In this document: one piece after another, positions 36,364 to 44,809 of the stretch
How the letters are laid out: the number at the start of each line of letters is the position of its first letter
Numbering within the stretch: the stretch's first letter is position 1
Assembly: GCF_000355805.1 (NCBI RefSeq)
Contig: NZ_CM001837.1
Span: 2,923,966 to 2,987,965 of the forward strand
Length of the DNA stretch: 64,000 nucleotides
Direction: 5' to 3'
DNA from: Dokdonia sp. PRO95
GTDB taxonomy: Bacteria > Bacteroidota > Bacteroidia > Flavobacteriales > Flavobacteriaceae
Program-made: the position numbers and the translations under genes
Notes under the pieces: model-generated
Database searches by the model: none
What the model saw: the letters and a program-made list of their open reading frames with translations, nothing else
What the model was told of the DNA's origin: nothing

Positions 36364-37538
36364 TGAACACCATGCTTTTAGATCCTGAAGTGCGTGATTA
36401 TTTACAGCTTCATGAACAAACACCACTTCACTCATTCATTCTCAAGGGTAGTCCGTTTAAAGAAATAAGCGTTCAAGAACTAGCGCAACAGCTAGAAGGT
36501 AAACGTAAAGCAAAGGGAAAATTACCGCTGTGGCATGAGACAGATGGTATTTTATTCCCACCTAAACTCAACCTAGAACAAACGTCATCACAAGCTACAG
36601 CTCGCTACAAATCGAGTCTTATGATAGGTGACCATATTGTAGATGGTACTGGAGGGTTTGGTATAGATGCATTTTACTTTGCTCAAATTTCAAAGCAGGT
36701 AACGCACATAGAAATGAACGGCGAACTTTCCGCTTTCGCGAAAAGAAATGCGATTACACTTCAACAAAATAATATTGATTTTATAGTAGGTGATTCCATA
36801 GAATTCTTTTCTAATACTGAGCAGAAATTTGACACCCTTTTTTTAGATCCTGGAAGACGTACAGACGCAAAAGGAAAGGTATTTATGCTCAAAGATTGCC
36901 TACCTAATGTTCCTTTGTACAAAAATCTATTACTCTCTAAGTGTGATAGCTTATGGATTAAAACGGCGCCCTTACTAGATATTTCGGCGGGGCTAGAAGA
37001 ACTACAACATGTTGCCGAAATTCATATCGTTGCACTTAAAAACGAGGTAAAAGAATTACTGTGGAAGCTATCGTCTAAAAAAATGAGTATTCCTCAAGTT
37101 ACCGTTGTTAACTTAGACTCAGAAGATCCTCTACTTGAATTTGATTATACCGCAATTTTTGAATCTACTCCCACATATGCAGCACCTCAAACATATTTGT
37201 ATGAGCCTAATGCTGCACTTATGAAAAGCGGAGCTTTTCATTGGGTTTGTGATCATTTTAAGGTAGATAAACTACATGAACACTCACACCTCTACACATC
37301 GGCAGAGTTAAAAGAATTTGCTGGAAGACGCTTTGAAATTTTAGAGGTACTACCCTACTCAAAGAAAGTAGCAAAAGAGTTACAAATCAATAAGGCAAAT
37401 ATCACCACCCGTAATTTTCCTATGAAGGTAGAAGATATACGCAAGAAGCTTAAGATTAAAGATGGAGGTGAGGTTTACTTATTTTTTACAACGCTTGAAA
37501 ACAGTGAGCTCGTTGTTATAAAAACAAGTAAAATTTAA
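36363..37538 (+). CDS. Class I SAM methyltransferase with THUMP-like domain
   Basis: A 391-residue protein. The SAM-binding motif is IVDGTGGFGIDAFYFA (about residues 97-112), and FLDPGRRTD follows in place of the DPPY box, as in THUMP-like-domain proteins of Bacteroidetes. The C-terminal part (LYEPNAALMKSGAFHW, then RRFEILEVLPYSKKVAKELQINKANITTRNFP) is the THUMP_like domain. It is likely an RNA methyltransferase; the target is unknown. A partial copy of the palindrome (core 36734-36743) codes for AFAKR within it. Its stop lies two bases from the end of the convergent next gene. Confidence 0.83.
   Translation: MNTMLLDPEVRDYLQLHEQTPLHSFILKGSPFKEISVQELAQQLEGKRKAKGKLPLWHETDGILFPPKLNLEQTSSQATARYKSSLMIGDHIVDGTGGFGIDAFYFAQISKQVTHIEMNGELSAFAKRNAITLQQNNIDFIVGDSIEFFSNTEQKFDTLFLDPGRRTDAKGKVFMLKDCLPNVPLYKNLLLSKCDSLWIKTAPLLDISAGLEELQHVAEIHIVALKNEVKELLWKLSSKKMSIPQVTVVNLDSEDPLLEFDYTAIFESTPTYAAPQTYLYEPNAALMKSGAFHWVCDHFKVDKLHEHSHLYTSAELKEFAGRRFEILEVLPYSKKVAKELQINKANITTRNFPMKVEDIRKKLKIKDGGEVYLFFTTLENSELVVIKTSKI
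36731..36745. repeat. Dispersed palindrome, arm mismatch, in THUMP-like methyltransferase
   Basis: CGCTTTCGCGAAAAG, core intact, read as AFAKR. Confidence 0.88.
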
Positions 37539-37540
37539 TT

Positions 37541-38293
37541 CTAGTATTTTGTTATGATCACTTGACCTATATAAGAAGTACCTATAGGTTTTAAACTAGA
37601 AACCTCTCGCCCCCCTGATGTGCTTACATAGGCCATAAATAGACTTAAAGTAATATGATCACCAGCGTTGTAAAATCTCACGTCTGTAGCATAAATAGGT
37701 AAAGAAAGAGGAGAAAAAACATTTCCTCTGGGTATTCCCCCAAATACTCTAAAACTATCTGTTTCATCAGTTAGTGTCACTTTATCGTTATCAAGCTGTA
37801 AATTTATTAAAAAGTCTGTCGAGCCACTTAAAGTAATGTTAGTGTTAATCTCAAATCTATAGAATCCGTCGGCTTCTATTTGAAAATATTCATCGCCGTT
37901 TGTTGCACTTGGATCTATTAAAGTTACTAGTGAAGTGTTATTGATGCTTACTTCTGGATCAACAAATTCTATCCTACGACTGTCACCTGTATTACATGGA
38001 AAACATGTTTCAAAAATACTGGAAGTGGTAACTCCAAATTTTGCTTGATAAGCAAGTTGAGGGACTGCAACACTCTCAACTATCTGACTTGATTGTACAG
38101 TTACGATATCTCCGTTTGCATCTCTAGCTAGTAATCTACTCCTAGCATCATCATCTGATCCCAACGGGCTATCATCTATGCGCAAACCACCATTAACGTG
38201 TAAATCATTTTGAGGGTTTGCGGTACCTATACCAACTTGTGAAAGTACCGTATTACCTAAAAGGCAAAAAGCAATATAAAACAGTAAACGCAT
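37541..38293 (-). CDS. Exported protein with Bacteroidetes fibre-type N-terminus
   Basis: A 250-residue protein with a signal peptide (MRLLFYIAFCLLGNTVLSQ) followed by VGIGTANPQNDLHVNGGLRI. The form VGIGT-NP-LHVNG is shared by many secreted or surface proteins of Bacteroidetes, where it starts a trimeric fibre-like stalk. The remainder is beta-rich (FRFEINTNITLSGSTDFLINLQLDND, then a C-terminal GTSYIGQVIITKY), like a jelly-roll or C1q-like head. There are two cysteines in CFPCNTG. No partner gene is near. The function is unknown; a surface adhesin role would be a guess. Confidence 0.7.
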   Translation of the reverse strand: MRLLFYIAFCLLGNTVLSQVGIGTANPQNDLHVNGGLRIDDSPLGSDDDARSRLLARDANGDIVTVQSSQIVESVAVPQLAYQAKFGVTTSSIFETCFPCNTGDSRRIEFVDPEVSINNTSLVTLIDPSATNGDEYFQIEADGFYRFEINTNITLSGSTDFLINLQLDNDKVTLTDETDSFRVFGGIPRGNVFSPLSLPIYATDVRFYNAGDHITLSLFMAYVSTSGGREVSSLKPIGTSYIGQVIITKY

Positions 38294-38559
38294 AAACTAA
38301 CTCATTATAGGGCCAAGTTAGTCATTGCAATGTGGTTAATGTTAAAATTTCGACGATCGACTATATAATTCGTTGTTCTACAACCTTGTAGCTATTAATG
38401 CTTTTTAAATTTTAGAGCATTTGGTAAAAAAACAAATTTATGCTGCTTTACTATAGCACTTAACATTCTCAAATAATGCTCTAGGAACTTATCAAAACAC
38501 CCTAGACAAATGCTACAGCTATGATAGGTAAACGTTTAAAAAGAAGTAATGAAGAATGA

Positions 38560-38799
38560 TTACTTCTTCTTAGGAGGCATCGGTCCACGCTTGTGTATCA
38601 CTAGACCGTTTAAAAAATTACGTAAAAACTGGTCACCACATTCCATGTACTTCGGGTGATCTGGTTTTCTAAAAATAGCTCCTAATTCGCTCTTAGAAAC
38701 TTGGAATTCTACGAGCTTACATATCTCAATTATTTCATCATCGCGCAATTGAAGCGCTACACGTAATTTTTTAAAGATATCATTGTTTGTAAGAGCCAT
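38560..38799 (-). CDS. DUF1456 (YehS-like) protein, single repeat
   Basis: A 79-residue protein if initiated at MALTNNDIFKKLRVALQL (38799); an in-frame ATG at 38820 would add seven residues not seen in the family. It has the DUF1456 unit ELGAIFRKPDHPKYMECGDQFLRNFLNGL. E. coli YehS has two such units in about 156 residues; this protein has one, a form common in flavobacteria. Basic residues at the end (KRGPMPPKKK) suggest nucleic acid contact, without proof. Confidence 0.82.
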   Translation of the reverse strand: MALTNNDIFKKLRVALQLRDDEIIEICKLVEFQVSKSELGAIFRKPDHPKYMECGDQFLRNFLNGLVIHKRGPMPPKKK

Positions 38800-38940
38800 G
38801 CTTGTCGGTTTTGAGCGCAAGTTACGAGATTAGGCAGACAATCTTTATGATCTATGTGACCTAATTTGGATAAAAAGCTGCTTTTACGATTAAATTTTAG
38901 CTTGTTAATCGTCTATATGATAGGGATTAGATGAGTTCTG

Positions 38941-38954
38941 GCTTTCGCGAAAGC
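38941..38954. repeat. Dispersed palindrome, 14-bp copy upstream of the cold-shock gene
   Basis: GCTTTCGCGAAAGC, between the DUF1456 gene and the cold-shock promoter. Confidence 0.93.
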
Positions 38955-39014
38955 GTACGAAAAACAATTTTAAAACAATTAGCCACAATTAATAGTTTCT
39001 GCATTAAATAACTG

Positions 39015-39022
39015 TAAATTTG
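39015..39022 (+). promoter_or_regulatory. -7 promoter box of the cold-shock gene
   Basis: TAAATTTG at 39015-39022 matches TAnnTTTG exactly, 26 bases before the ATG. The -33 box is unclear (a TTTC at 38996), so this promoter is less sure than the one at 24972. Confidence 0.5.
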
Positions 39023-39048
39023 TAACTTAACATATTTAAATTATTATA

Positions 39049-39243
39049 ATGCACAAAGGAACAGTAAAATTCTTCAACGACACTAAAGGTTTTGGATTTA
39101 TCAATGAAGAAGAAGCAAACCAAGAGCACTTCGTACACGTAACAGGACTTATCGACGAGGTAAGAGAAGGTGACGCTGTTGAGTTTGAATTAAAAGAAGG
39201 TAAAAAAGGATTAAATGCAGTAAACGTCAGAGTAATTGACTAA
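39049..39243 (+). CDS. CspA-family cold-shock protein
   Basis: A 64-residue OB-fold RNA/DNA-binding protein. It has the RNP1 motif KGFGFI (residues 13-18) and RNP2 HFVHV (about 27-31), with the N-terminal start MHKGTVKFFNDT. It probably melts mRNA structure in the cold or in growth transitions. It is single-gene, with a palindrome copy about 95 bases upstream, its own -7 box and a strong terminator downstream. The 5' leader is short (near 20 bases), unlike the long thermosensor leader of E. coli cspA. Confidence 0.95.
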   Translation: MHKGTVKFFNDTKGFGFINEEEANQEHFVHVTGLIDEVREGDAVEFELKEGKKGLNAVNVRVID

Positions 39244-39280
39244 GCACATATAACTTTTTAGTTCACTTTTATGAACTTGC

Positions 39281-39310
39281 AATGCCAGTCTCACGACTGG
39301 CATTTTTTTT
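39281..39310 (+). terminator. Rho-independent terminator of the cold-shock gene
   Basis: AATGCCAGTC (39281-39290) pairs with GACTGGCATT (39295-39304) around a 4-base loop, followed by a run of T to 39310. It is the classical form on the plus strand. Confidence 0.92.
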
Positions 39311-39339
39311 GTTCAATTATATAGTACTTTTGTAGCTCT

Positions 39340-40122
39340 ATGGAAGAAAGAAAACAAACCCGCATAAATAAATATCTAAGTGAAGTAGGTTACTGCTCCC
39401 GCCGCGCTGCCGATAAATTAATTGAGCAAGGACGTGTGACCATAAATGGCAAAATCCCAGAAATGGGTACAAAAATCACTCAAGGTGACGAAGTGCGTGT
39501 AAATGGCCAACTTATCTCTGCCACCACAGAAAAACCCGTTTACATAGCGTTTAATAAGCCTGTGGGTATTGTTTGCACAACTGATACACGTGTAGAGAAA
39601 GATAATATTATTGATTATATTAATTACCCTAGTCGCATTTTTCCAATAGGTAGACTAGACAAACCTTCTGAGGGGCTTATATTTCTTACTGATGATGGCG
39701 ATATTGTAAATAAAATATTGCGCGCTCGCAATAACCACGAGAAGGAATATGAAGTGTGGGTAGATAAGCCTATCACACCCTCGTTTATACAGCAAATGGG
39801 CAACGGTGTACCTATACTAGACACGGTAACCCGCACTTGTCATGTGGAGCAGTTAAGTAGATTTTCTTTTAAAATTATACTCACACAAGGTCTTAACAGG
39901 CAAATACGTAGAATGTGTGAAGCACTAGATTATGAAGTTACTCGCTTAAAGCGAAATAGAATAATGAATATATCCTTAGATGTAGAAGAAGGAAAATGGC
40001 GCTATATCACTGACGAGGAAATGGCCGAAATACATAGACTCGTAGCAGACTCTGCTAAAACTCATGCCGAAAAAAATCCAGAACCTAAATTTAAGAATCT
40101 AAGAAGTTCTAGAAACAGATAA
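39340..40122 (+). CDS. rluF: 23S rRNA pseudouridine synthase RluF
   Basis: A 260-residue protein with an N-terminal S4 RNA-binding domain (RINKYLSEVGYCSRRAADKLIEQG) and a RsuA/RluB/E/F catalytic domain. The catalytic aspartate lies in FPIGRLDKPSEGL. The stretch KPVGIVCTTDTRVEKDNI and the end LNRQIRRMCEALDYEVTRLKRNRIMNI match RluF, which makes pseudouridine 2604 in 23S rRNA. It has a lysine-rich C-terminal tail (KNPEPKFKNLRSSRNR). A palindrome copy and a terminator follow it. Confidence 0.88.
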   Translation: MEERKQTRINKYLSEVGYCSRRAADKLIEQGRVTINGKIPEMGTKITQGDEVRVNGQLISATTEKPVYIAFNKPVGIVCTTDTRVEKDNIIDYINYPSRIFPIGRLDKPSEGLIFLTDDGDIVNKILRARNNHEKEYEVWVDKPITPSFIQQMGNGVPILDTVTRTCHVEQLSRFSFKIILTQGLNRQIRRMCEALDYEVTRLKRNRIMNISLDVEEGKWRYITDEEMAEIHRLVADSAKTHAEKNPEPKFKNLRSSRNR

Positions 40123-40134
40123 TTTGTAAATGAT

Positions 40135-40148
40135 GCTTTCGCGAAAGC
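40135..40148. repeat. Dispersed palindrome, 14-bp copy after rluF
   Basis: GCTTTCGCGAAAGC, 13 bases after the rluF stop and just before its terminator. Confidence 0.93.
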
Positions 40149-40164
40149 GTTATCGTAAAAGTAA

Positions 40165-40193
40165 AAAGGCAAAGAATAATATTCTTTGCCTTT
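40165..40193. terminator. Bidirectional hairpin terminator after rluF
   Basis: AAAGGCAAAGAAT (40165-40177) is paired perfectly with ATTCTTTGCCTTT (40181-40193) over a 3-base loop. It lies between rluF and the convergent 59-codon gene. Confidence 0.8.
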
Positions 40194-40206
40194 GTTGTAA
40201 TACAAC

Positions 40207-40386
40207 TTAATTTTCTTTCTTTGCTCTCTGGAGCGCTTCGTCTTTTGCTTCTTTTATCGCAAGTTTAGACGGATCTCTATGCACTCCGTTACCTATAGAA
40301 ATGGGTTGCGGATCATCTCTTACGATGCGTGCATCGATCTCTTTTTCGCGCTCAGATTTGTTGGTTTCTTTTTCTTTCCTTTTCAT
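40207..40386 (-). CDS. Small charged hypothetical protein (59 residues)
   Basis: An ATG at 40384-40386 opens a 59-codon frame that ends at TAA 40207-40209. The product starts MKRKEKETNKSEREKEID, has the stretch DDPQPISIGNGVHRDPSKLA in the middle and ends KEAKDEALQRAKKEN. It is rich in K, E, D and R with no hydrophobic core, so it may be disordered or helical. A terminator lies directly downstream, and the frame is not a shadow of another gene. I think similar small proteins occur in related flavobacteria, but I know no function. Confidence 0.6.
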   Translation of the reverse strand: MKRKEKETNKSEREKEIDARIVRDDPQPISIGNGVHRDPSKLAIKEAKDEALQRAKKEN

Positions 40387-40448
40387 AACTTAAAGATACT
40401 TTGAGAAAGCTATAAGAATGGTTAACAAGTCGTTAATCTTAGTTAAGC

Positions 40449-41135
40449 TTATTTTAATTCAAAACTTACAGAGATTTTTGTAGTGATTGTAAGCTCTCCT
40501 GGAGCGATGGTCTCCCCTCCTGCGGCGTTATCCATCTCCATAGACATCATTCTAGCCTTGTACATAGGTGGTTGTGGTGAAGCACTACCTTGCTCACTTA
40601 TTTGTACTGCTTTACCTATAGTTTGACCTAAAGCACCAGCATATGCAGTGGCCTTATCTTTGGCATTTTTGATTGCTTTCACACGAGCATCTGCCTTGAG
40701 AGCATCCATCTGTGAAGAGGTAAACTGTACGTTATCTATACGATTAATACCAGAATTAAGAAGTCCTGCCATTACACCTTCATACATCTTTAACTCCTTG
40801 AGTTTTATGGTAAGTGTTTGGTTTGCATTATAGTTGTAGGTCTTACTGTTATAATCATAGTTTTTATTAAGGTTTATGTATTCTGTTTGTACATACTTAC
40901 TATCTATACCTTGACTACGTAAGAACTTTATAACATTATCTATAGCTTGATCGTTTTCTGCTTTTACTTGTTTTGCTTCCTTTCCTTGATTTTCTACGCG
41001 CACGCGTATGTTTACACCGTCTGGCACTACCTTAACAATTCCTTCACCGGTAACGTTTACTAGGGGTTGCATTGTGTTGTTTTGAGCAGATATAGACATT
41101 GTGATTAATAGAATTAATGCGGTTATATATTTCAT
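40449..41135 (-). CDS. SIMPL domain (DUF541) exported protein
   Basis: A 228-residue protein with signal peptide MKYITALILLITMSISAQ. The SIMPL domain is seen as VTGEGIVKVVPDGVNIRVRVENQG at the start, VQTEYINLNKNYDY in the middle and AYAGALGQTIGKAVQISEQGS further on. Members are periplasmic or outer-membrane proteins of unclear function, some linked to oxidative stress. It is one of the short exported forms without an anchor. The gene lies 52 bases after the rhomboid gene on the same strand. Confidence 0.87.
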   Translation of the reverse strand: MKYITALILLITMSISAQNNTMQPLVNVTGEGIVKVVPDGVNIRVRVENQGKEAKQVKAENDQAIDNVIKFLRSQGIDSKYVQTEYINLNKNYDYNSKTYNYNANQTLTIKLKELKMYEGVMAGLLNSGINRIDNVQFTSSQMDALKADARVKAIKNAKDKATAYAGALGQTIGKAVQISEQGSASPQPPMYKARMMSMEMDNAAGGETIAPGELTITTKISVSFELK

Positions 41136-41187
41136 AATTATTGGTTTTTTGTTTCTCTCAATATAAAAAACAATAAAAGAGGTTTCC

Positions 41188-41820
41188 TTAAATCTTTCCT
41201 AATTTAAAAAGAATAAAGAAAGCAATAATAGGTAAAGCTAGGGCAATAACTATTAAAAGTCGCTCTTCTAGAAGTATAGGCGCAGAGATAATTGCAATTA
41301 CATATCCAGCAATAGCTCCCCCAAAATGGGCATCGTGCCCTATATTATCATTACGCTTCACCATACCATAAATAGAGTAAATCATATACCCCACCCCAAA
41401 TACCCAACCTGGCATAAAGTAAATTTCTAACCTTGGATTGAGAAGTATCCCAGCATACACTACCCCCATTACTGCGCCACTAGCTCCTACTGCAGAGTAG
41501 TGATACTCATCTTTATGTAGAAAATAAGAAAGTAAATTTCCTAATAGTAAACTAGAAACATACACAAGTAAAAATCTAGGTACGCCTATAGTGTAGATAA
41601 CAGCATTTGCAAAGAAATATAGCGTGAGCATATTAAATAATAAGTGCTGCGTGTTTGCGTGTAAAAAGGCAGAAGATACCATACGTACTTGCTCTCCTCT
41701 ACGTATAGCTCCTACGTTAAATTTATATTTCTCAAACATTGAGTAGTTTTTAAAACCACTCATAGAGAATAGGACATTTGCTAAGATAATTGCAATTGTA
41801 ACTGGATGTAAATCCGCCAT
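41188..41820 (-). CDS. Rhomboid family intramembrane serine protease
   Basis: A 210-residue membrane protein with six predicted helices. The catalytic serine lies in GASGAVMGVVYAG and the histidine in GHDAHFGGAIAGY; the early HANTQHLLFNMLTLYFFAN carries the conserved His-Asn of loop L1. It would cut type I membrane proteins inside the bilayer. There is no extra domain. It diverges from the LpxL-like gene, with 64 bases between the two starts. Confidence 0.92.
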   Translation of the reverse strand: MADLHPVTIAIILANVLFSMSGFKNYSMFEKYKFNVGAIRRGEQVRMVSSAFLHANTQHLLFNMLTLYFFANAVIYTIGVPRFLLVYVSSLLLGNLLSYFLHKDEYHYSAVGASGAVMGVVYAGILLNPRLEIYFMPGWVFGVGYMIYSIYGMVKRNDNIGHDAHFGGAIAGYVIAIISAPILLEERLLIVIALALPIIAFFILFKLGKI

Positions 41821-41884
41821 AAATACTAAGTTTTACTTGTAAAGATAGCTATATTTGTGAGATTAATATCTTAACTATATCTGA

Positions 41885-42796
41885 ATGAAAGCTATTGTTT
41901 TCTGGTTGTTTTATCCGCTATTATGGCTCATCTCCATACTCCCTTTTAAAGGGCTTTATCTGCTTTCAGATTTCTGTTATTTCGTTATTTATAAAGTTAT
42001 AGGCTATCGTAAGAAAGTAGTGAGATATAACCTAAAGACTACCTTCCCAGAAAAATCTGAAGAAGAACTCCATACCATAGAACGTAAATTTTATAGCCAT
42101 CTCTGTGATATGTTTCTAGAGATGATAAAATCTATGAATATAAAAAAGGAGGATCTTCTTGAACGTTACCAATTTTCTAACAAGGAACTCATTACAAAAT
42201 ATGATAAGGAAGGACAAAGCTCACTCCTTATGATGGGACACTACGCAAGTTATGAGTGGATATTTGCACTACAACTATCTATGGAAAATCCGGGCTACGG
42301 AGTTTATAAAAAGATAAAACACAAACAGTTTGATAACCTCATACGCAAGATACGTAGTAGATGGAACACCTATCTTATAGATTCTAAGGATACAATGCGC
42401 TTTATAAGAAAAAATGAGAGTGAGAATAAAACAGGTTGTTACGGCTTTGTAGCAGACCAATCGCCTAGATTTCACCGTGCTCGCTACTGGACACAATTTT
42501 TAGGTCACGAGTTACCTTTCTTTACTGGGGTAGAACGTATTGCAAAAGAGTTTAAACTACCCGTATTTTATTACGGTACAGAAAAGATAAAACGTGGCTA
42601 CTACAAAGGATCTTTCCAACTCATTACACCAGATGGTTCTCAAACCGAAGATGGCGAGATTATGACAAATTATGCCGCCGCCCTAGAAGCTCAAATACGT
42701 AAAAATCCAGAGTATTACCTCTGGACTCATAAACGTTTTAAACTTTTAGGCAAAAAGGAGGAAGTCCTTTCTGAGATAAATAAGTCTAAGAAATAG
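41885..42796 (+). CDS. LpxL/HtrB-like lipid A acyltransferase
   Basis: A 303-residue inner-membrane acyltransferase of the LpxL/LpxM class. It has an N-terminal membrane anchor (LWLISILPFKGLYLLSDFCYFVIY), RYNLKTTFPEKSEEE, and the catalytic box GHYASYEW (HxxxxE). Later motifs are FVADQSPR and LWTHKRFK. It should add a secondary acyl chain to lipid A. The stop lies two bases from the end of the convergent aminotransferase gene. Confidence 0.87.
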   Translation: MKAIVFWLFYPLLWLISILPFKGLYLLSDFCYFVIYKVIGYRKKVVRYNLKTTFPEKSEEELHTIERKFYSHLCDMFLEMIKSMNIKKEDLLERYQFSNKELITKYDKEGQSSLLMMGHYASYEWIFALQLSMENPGYGVYKKIKHKQFDNLIRKIRSRWNTYLIDSKDTMRFIRKNESENKTGCYGFVADQSPRFHRARYWTQFLGHELPFFTGVERIAKEFKLPVFYYGTEKIKRGYYKGSFQLITPDGSQTEDGEIMTNYAAALEAQIRKNPEYYLWTHKRFKLLGKKEEVLSEINKSKK

Positions 42797-42798
42797 TA

Positions 42799-44304
42799 TT
42801 AAAATTCAAACCAAGAGTCTATAGCAGTACTACGACTCAAAGAGGTTGCCTTATCGTCTTTATGTAAGTACTCATTTGAGTAAGGTTGGTATATATAATC
42901 TTGAGACCAGTCTTTATGGTGTAAGGCTAGTTCTTTTATACACGCGCATACATAAGCTATTTCCTCATTTGTGATGGTAGGGTGAATCGACATACGTATC
43001 CATCCTGGCTTTTGTATTAAGTTACCCGCATCTATCTCACAAGCGAGCGAGTTTGATGTTTTTTGATCTACATTGAGTAAATAATGCCCATAAGTTCCTG
43101 CGCAGCTACAACCGCCCCTAGTTTGTATCCCAAAACGGTCATTGAGTAATTTGACTGCTAGATTAAAGTGCAACTCTTCTATATAAAAAGAAATAACACC
43201 TAGTCTATCCTTATGATCACCTGCAAGAATTTTTACGTTTTCTACCGTTTCTAGCTCATTCCAAATGATGTCTATAAGTTCGTGCTCACGAGCGAGTATA
43301 TTATCTACACCCATCTCTTCTTTTACTTTAATTGATAAGGCTGTACGTATGGTTTGCAAGAAACCCGGAGTACCCCCATCTTCACGCTCTTCTATATTAT
43401 CTATATACTTATGCTCACCCCAAGGGTTTGTCCACGATACGGTGCCTCCTCCTGGGTTATCTGGTACCACGTTTTTATATAAATCTTTATTAAAGATTAA
43501 AACTCCAGAAGAGCCTGGACCTCCTAAAAACTTGTGTGGAGAGAAGAAAATAGCGTCTAGGCGCTCTTCTTTATTCTCTGGATGCATATCAATATGCACA
43601 TAAGGCGCACTACACGCAAAGTCTACAAAACATAAACCACCGTGAGCGTGCATAAGTCTCGCCACATCGTGATATGGTGTCTGTATACCTGTTACATTAC
43701 TACAAGCAGTAATAGATGCTATTTTAAAAGGGTGATCTTCATATTTGAGTAGTTCTTGTTCAAACATCTGTATACAAAAGCGTCCATCTTCTTTTGCAGG
43801 CACGACCACTACTGTTGCCGTGGTCTCTAGCCACGTAGTTTGATTACTGTGATGCTCCATATGTGTTACAAAAACAATAGGTTTTATCTCTGCAGGTACT
43901 TCTGTAAATTTCTTTATGTTTTCTGGCACTTTTAGTCCAAGTATGCGCTGAAATTTATTGATCATACCTGTCATACCATTACCACCCACTATGAGTACAT
44001 CATTCTCATCTGCATTTACGTGCTCTTTTATGATGTGCTTTGCTTTATGATAGCTCATTGTCATAGCAGTACCTGAGACGGTCGTCTCTGTATGGGTATT
44101 TGCTACGTAGGGACCAAAGTCGCGCAACATCTTCTCCTCTATGGGACCATATAACCTTCCTGAGGCGGTCCAGTCTGTGTATAAAAGCTGCTTTGTTCCG
44201 TATGGAGATTGAAAACTTTGGTTAATACCAATGATGTTTTCGCGAAAGCGTGAAAAGTAATTCTCTAGTTTACCGCTAGGCTTAGTAGACTTTAATGTAT
44301 TCAT
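42799..44304 (-). CDS. Class V aminotransferase / cysteine desulfurase-like protein
   Basis: A 501-residue PLP enzyme. The cofactor lysine is in FFSPHKFLGGPGSSGVLIF, and a cysteine of NifS/SufS type may be in RGGCSCAGTYGHYLL. Start at 44304 (MNTLKSTKPSG) or two codons earlier. It is about 100 residues longer than SufS and is not near suf or isc genes, so it may be a stand-alone desulfurase or a different PLP lyase. A palindrome copy with one arm mismatch (core 44238-44247) codes for SRFRENI near residue 20, in the poorly conserved N-terminus. Confidence 0.8.
   Translation of the reverse strand: MNTLKSTKPSGKLENYFSRFRENIIGINQSFQSPYGTKQLLYTDWTASGRLYGPIEEKMLRDFGPYVANTHTETTVSGTAMTMSYHKAKHIIKEHVNADENDVLIVGGNGMTGMINKFQRILGLKVPENIKKFTEVPAEIKPIVFVTHMEHHSNQTTWLETTATVVVVPAKEDGRFCIQMFEQELLKYEDHPFKIASITACSNVTGIQTPYHDVARLMHAHGGLCFVDFACSAPYVHIDMHPENKEERLDAIFFSPHKFLGGPGSSGVLIFNKDLYKNVVPDNPGGGTVSWTNPWGEHKYIDNIEEREDGGTPGFLQTIRTALSIKVKEEMGVDNILAREHELIDIIWNELETVENVKILAGDHKDRLGVISFYIEELHFNLAVKLLNDRFGIQTRGGCSCAGTYGHYLLNVDQKTSNSLACEIDAGNLIQKPGWIRMSIHPTITNEEIAYVCACIKELALHHKDWSQDYIYQPYSNEYLHKDDKATSLSRSTAIDSWFEF
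44238..44250. repeat. Dispersed palindrome, arm mismatch, in the aminotransferase gene
   Basis: TTTCGCGAAAGCG with the left arm changed (TGT); read as RFREN. Confidence 0.9.
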
Positions 44305-44345
44305 AATCAAAACTTTAGGATGTAAATTTATTAAAAAAGTCTACA

Positions 44346-44373
44346 AAAAAGGAGCGCCGTGGCGCTCCTTTTT
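44346..44373 (-). terminator. Hairpin terminator of the 118-residue protein gene
   Basis: AAAAAGGAGCGCC (44346-44358) pairs perfectly with GGCGCTCCTTTTT (44361-44373). It lies 22 bases downstream of the minus-strand stop at 44395 and ahead of the aminotransferase start. Confidence 0.85.
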
Positions 44374-44394
44374 AAAATTGTATAAACATAAATT

Positions 44395-44751
44395 TTAATC
44401 TCTTACAACAAATTCATAAGTTCCAACTTTTAATGAGTCGACATTTTTTCGTCTTATATCATATACGATGACCTGTGATCCACGAGATGTTTTTTGAATT
44501 AGAGACAAACCTCTTCCATCGATTTTATTACCTTTTATAAGAATTGATGGACGCTTGTCTACTCGTAATTTAAAATCTAATACTTCGTTTTCAGATTCCT
44601 CAGTATCTATTTTAAATTTTGACAAGTCCTCCTTACTCATAAGCCTAATGGCTTGTCTACTTTCTTTTTTATTAGAAAGATTGTTTTGTGAAAAGACATT
44701 CATAGAACAGAGTAAAAAAACAAGAGAAAATATTATGCGATAATTAATCAT
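44395..44751 (-). CDS. Small exported hypothetical protein
   Basis: A 118-residue protein with signal peptide MINYRIIFSLVFLLCSMNVFSQ. The mature part is polar, with KIDTEESENEVLDFKLRVDKRPSILIKG and a beta-rich end (GSQVIVYDIRRKNVDSLKVGTYEFVVRD). No known domain is recognised. It sits between glmM and the aminotransferase with its own terminator. The C-terminal strand pattern recalls small periplasmic beta-sandwich modules, but I do not name a function. Confidence 0.65.
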   Translation of the reverse strand: MINYRIIFSLVFLLCSMNVFSQNNLSNKKESRQAIRLMSKEDLSKFKIDTEESENEVLDFKLRVDKRPSILIKGNKIDGRGLSLIQKTSRGSQVIVYDIRRKNVDSLKVGTYEFVVRD

Positions 44752-44809
44752 TATAATGTGGATTTAAAATAAAACAAAATTGATTTCAGGATTTTACTAC
44801 TGTCAATGA

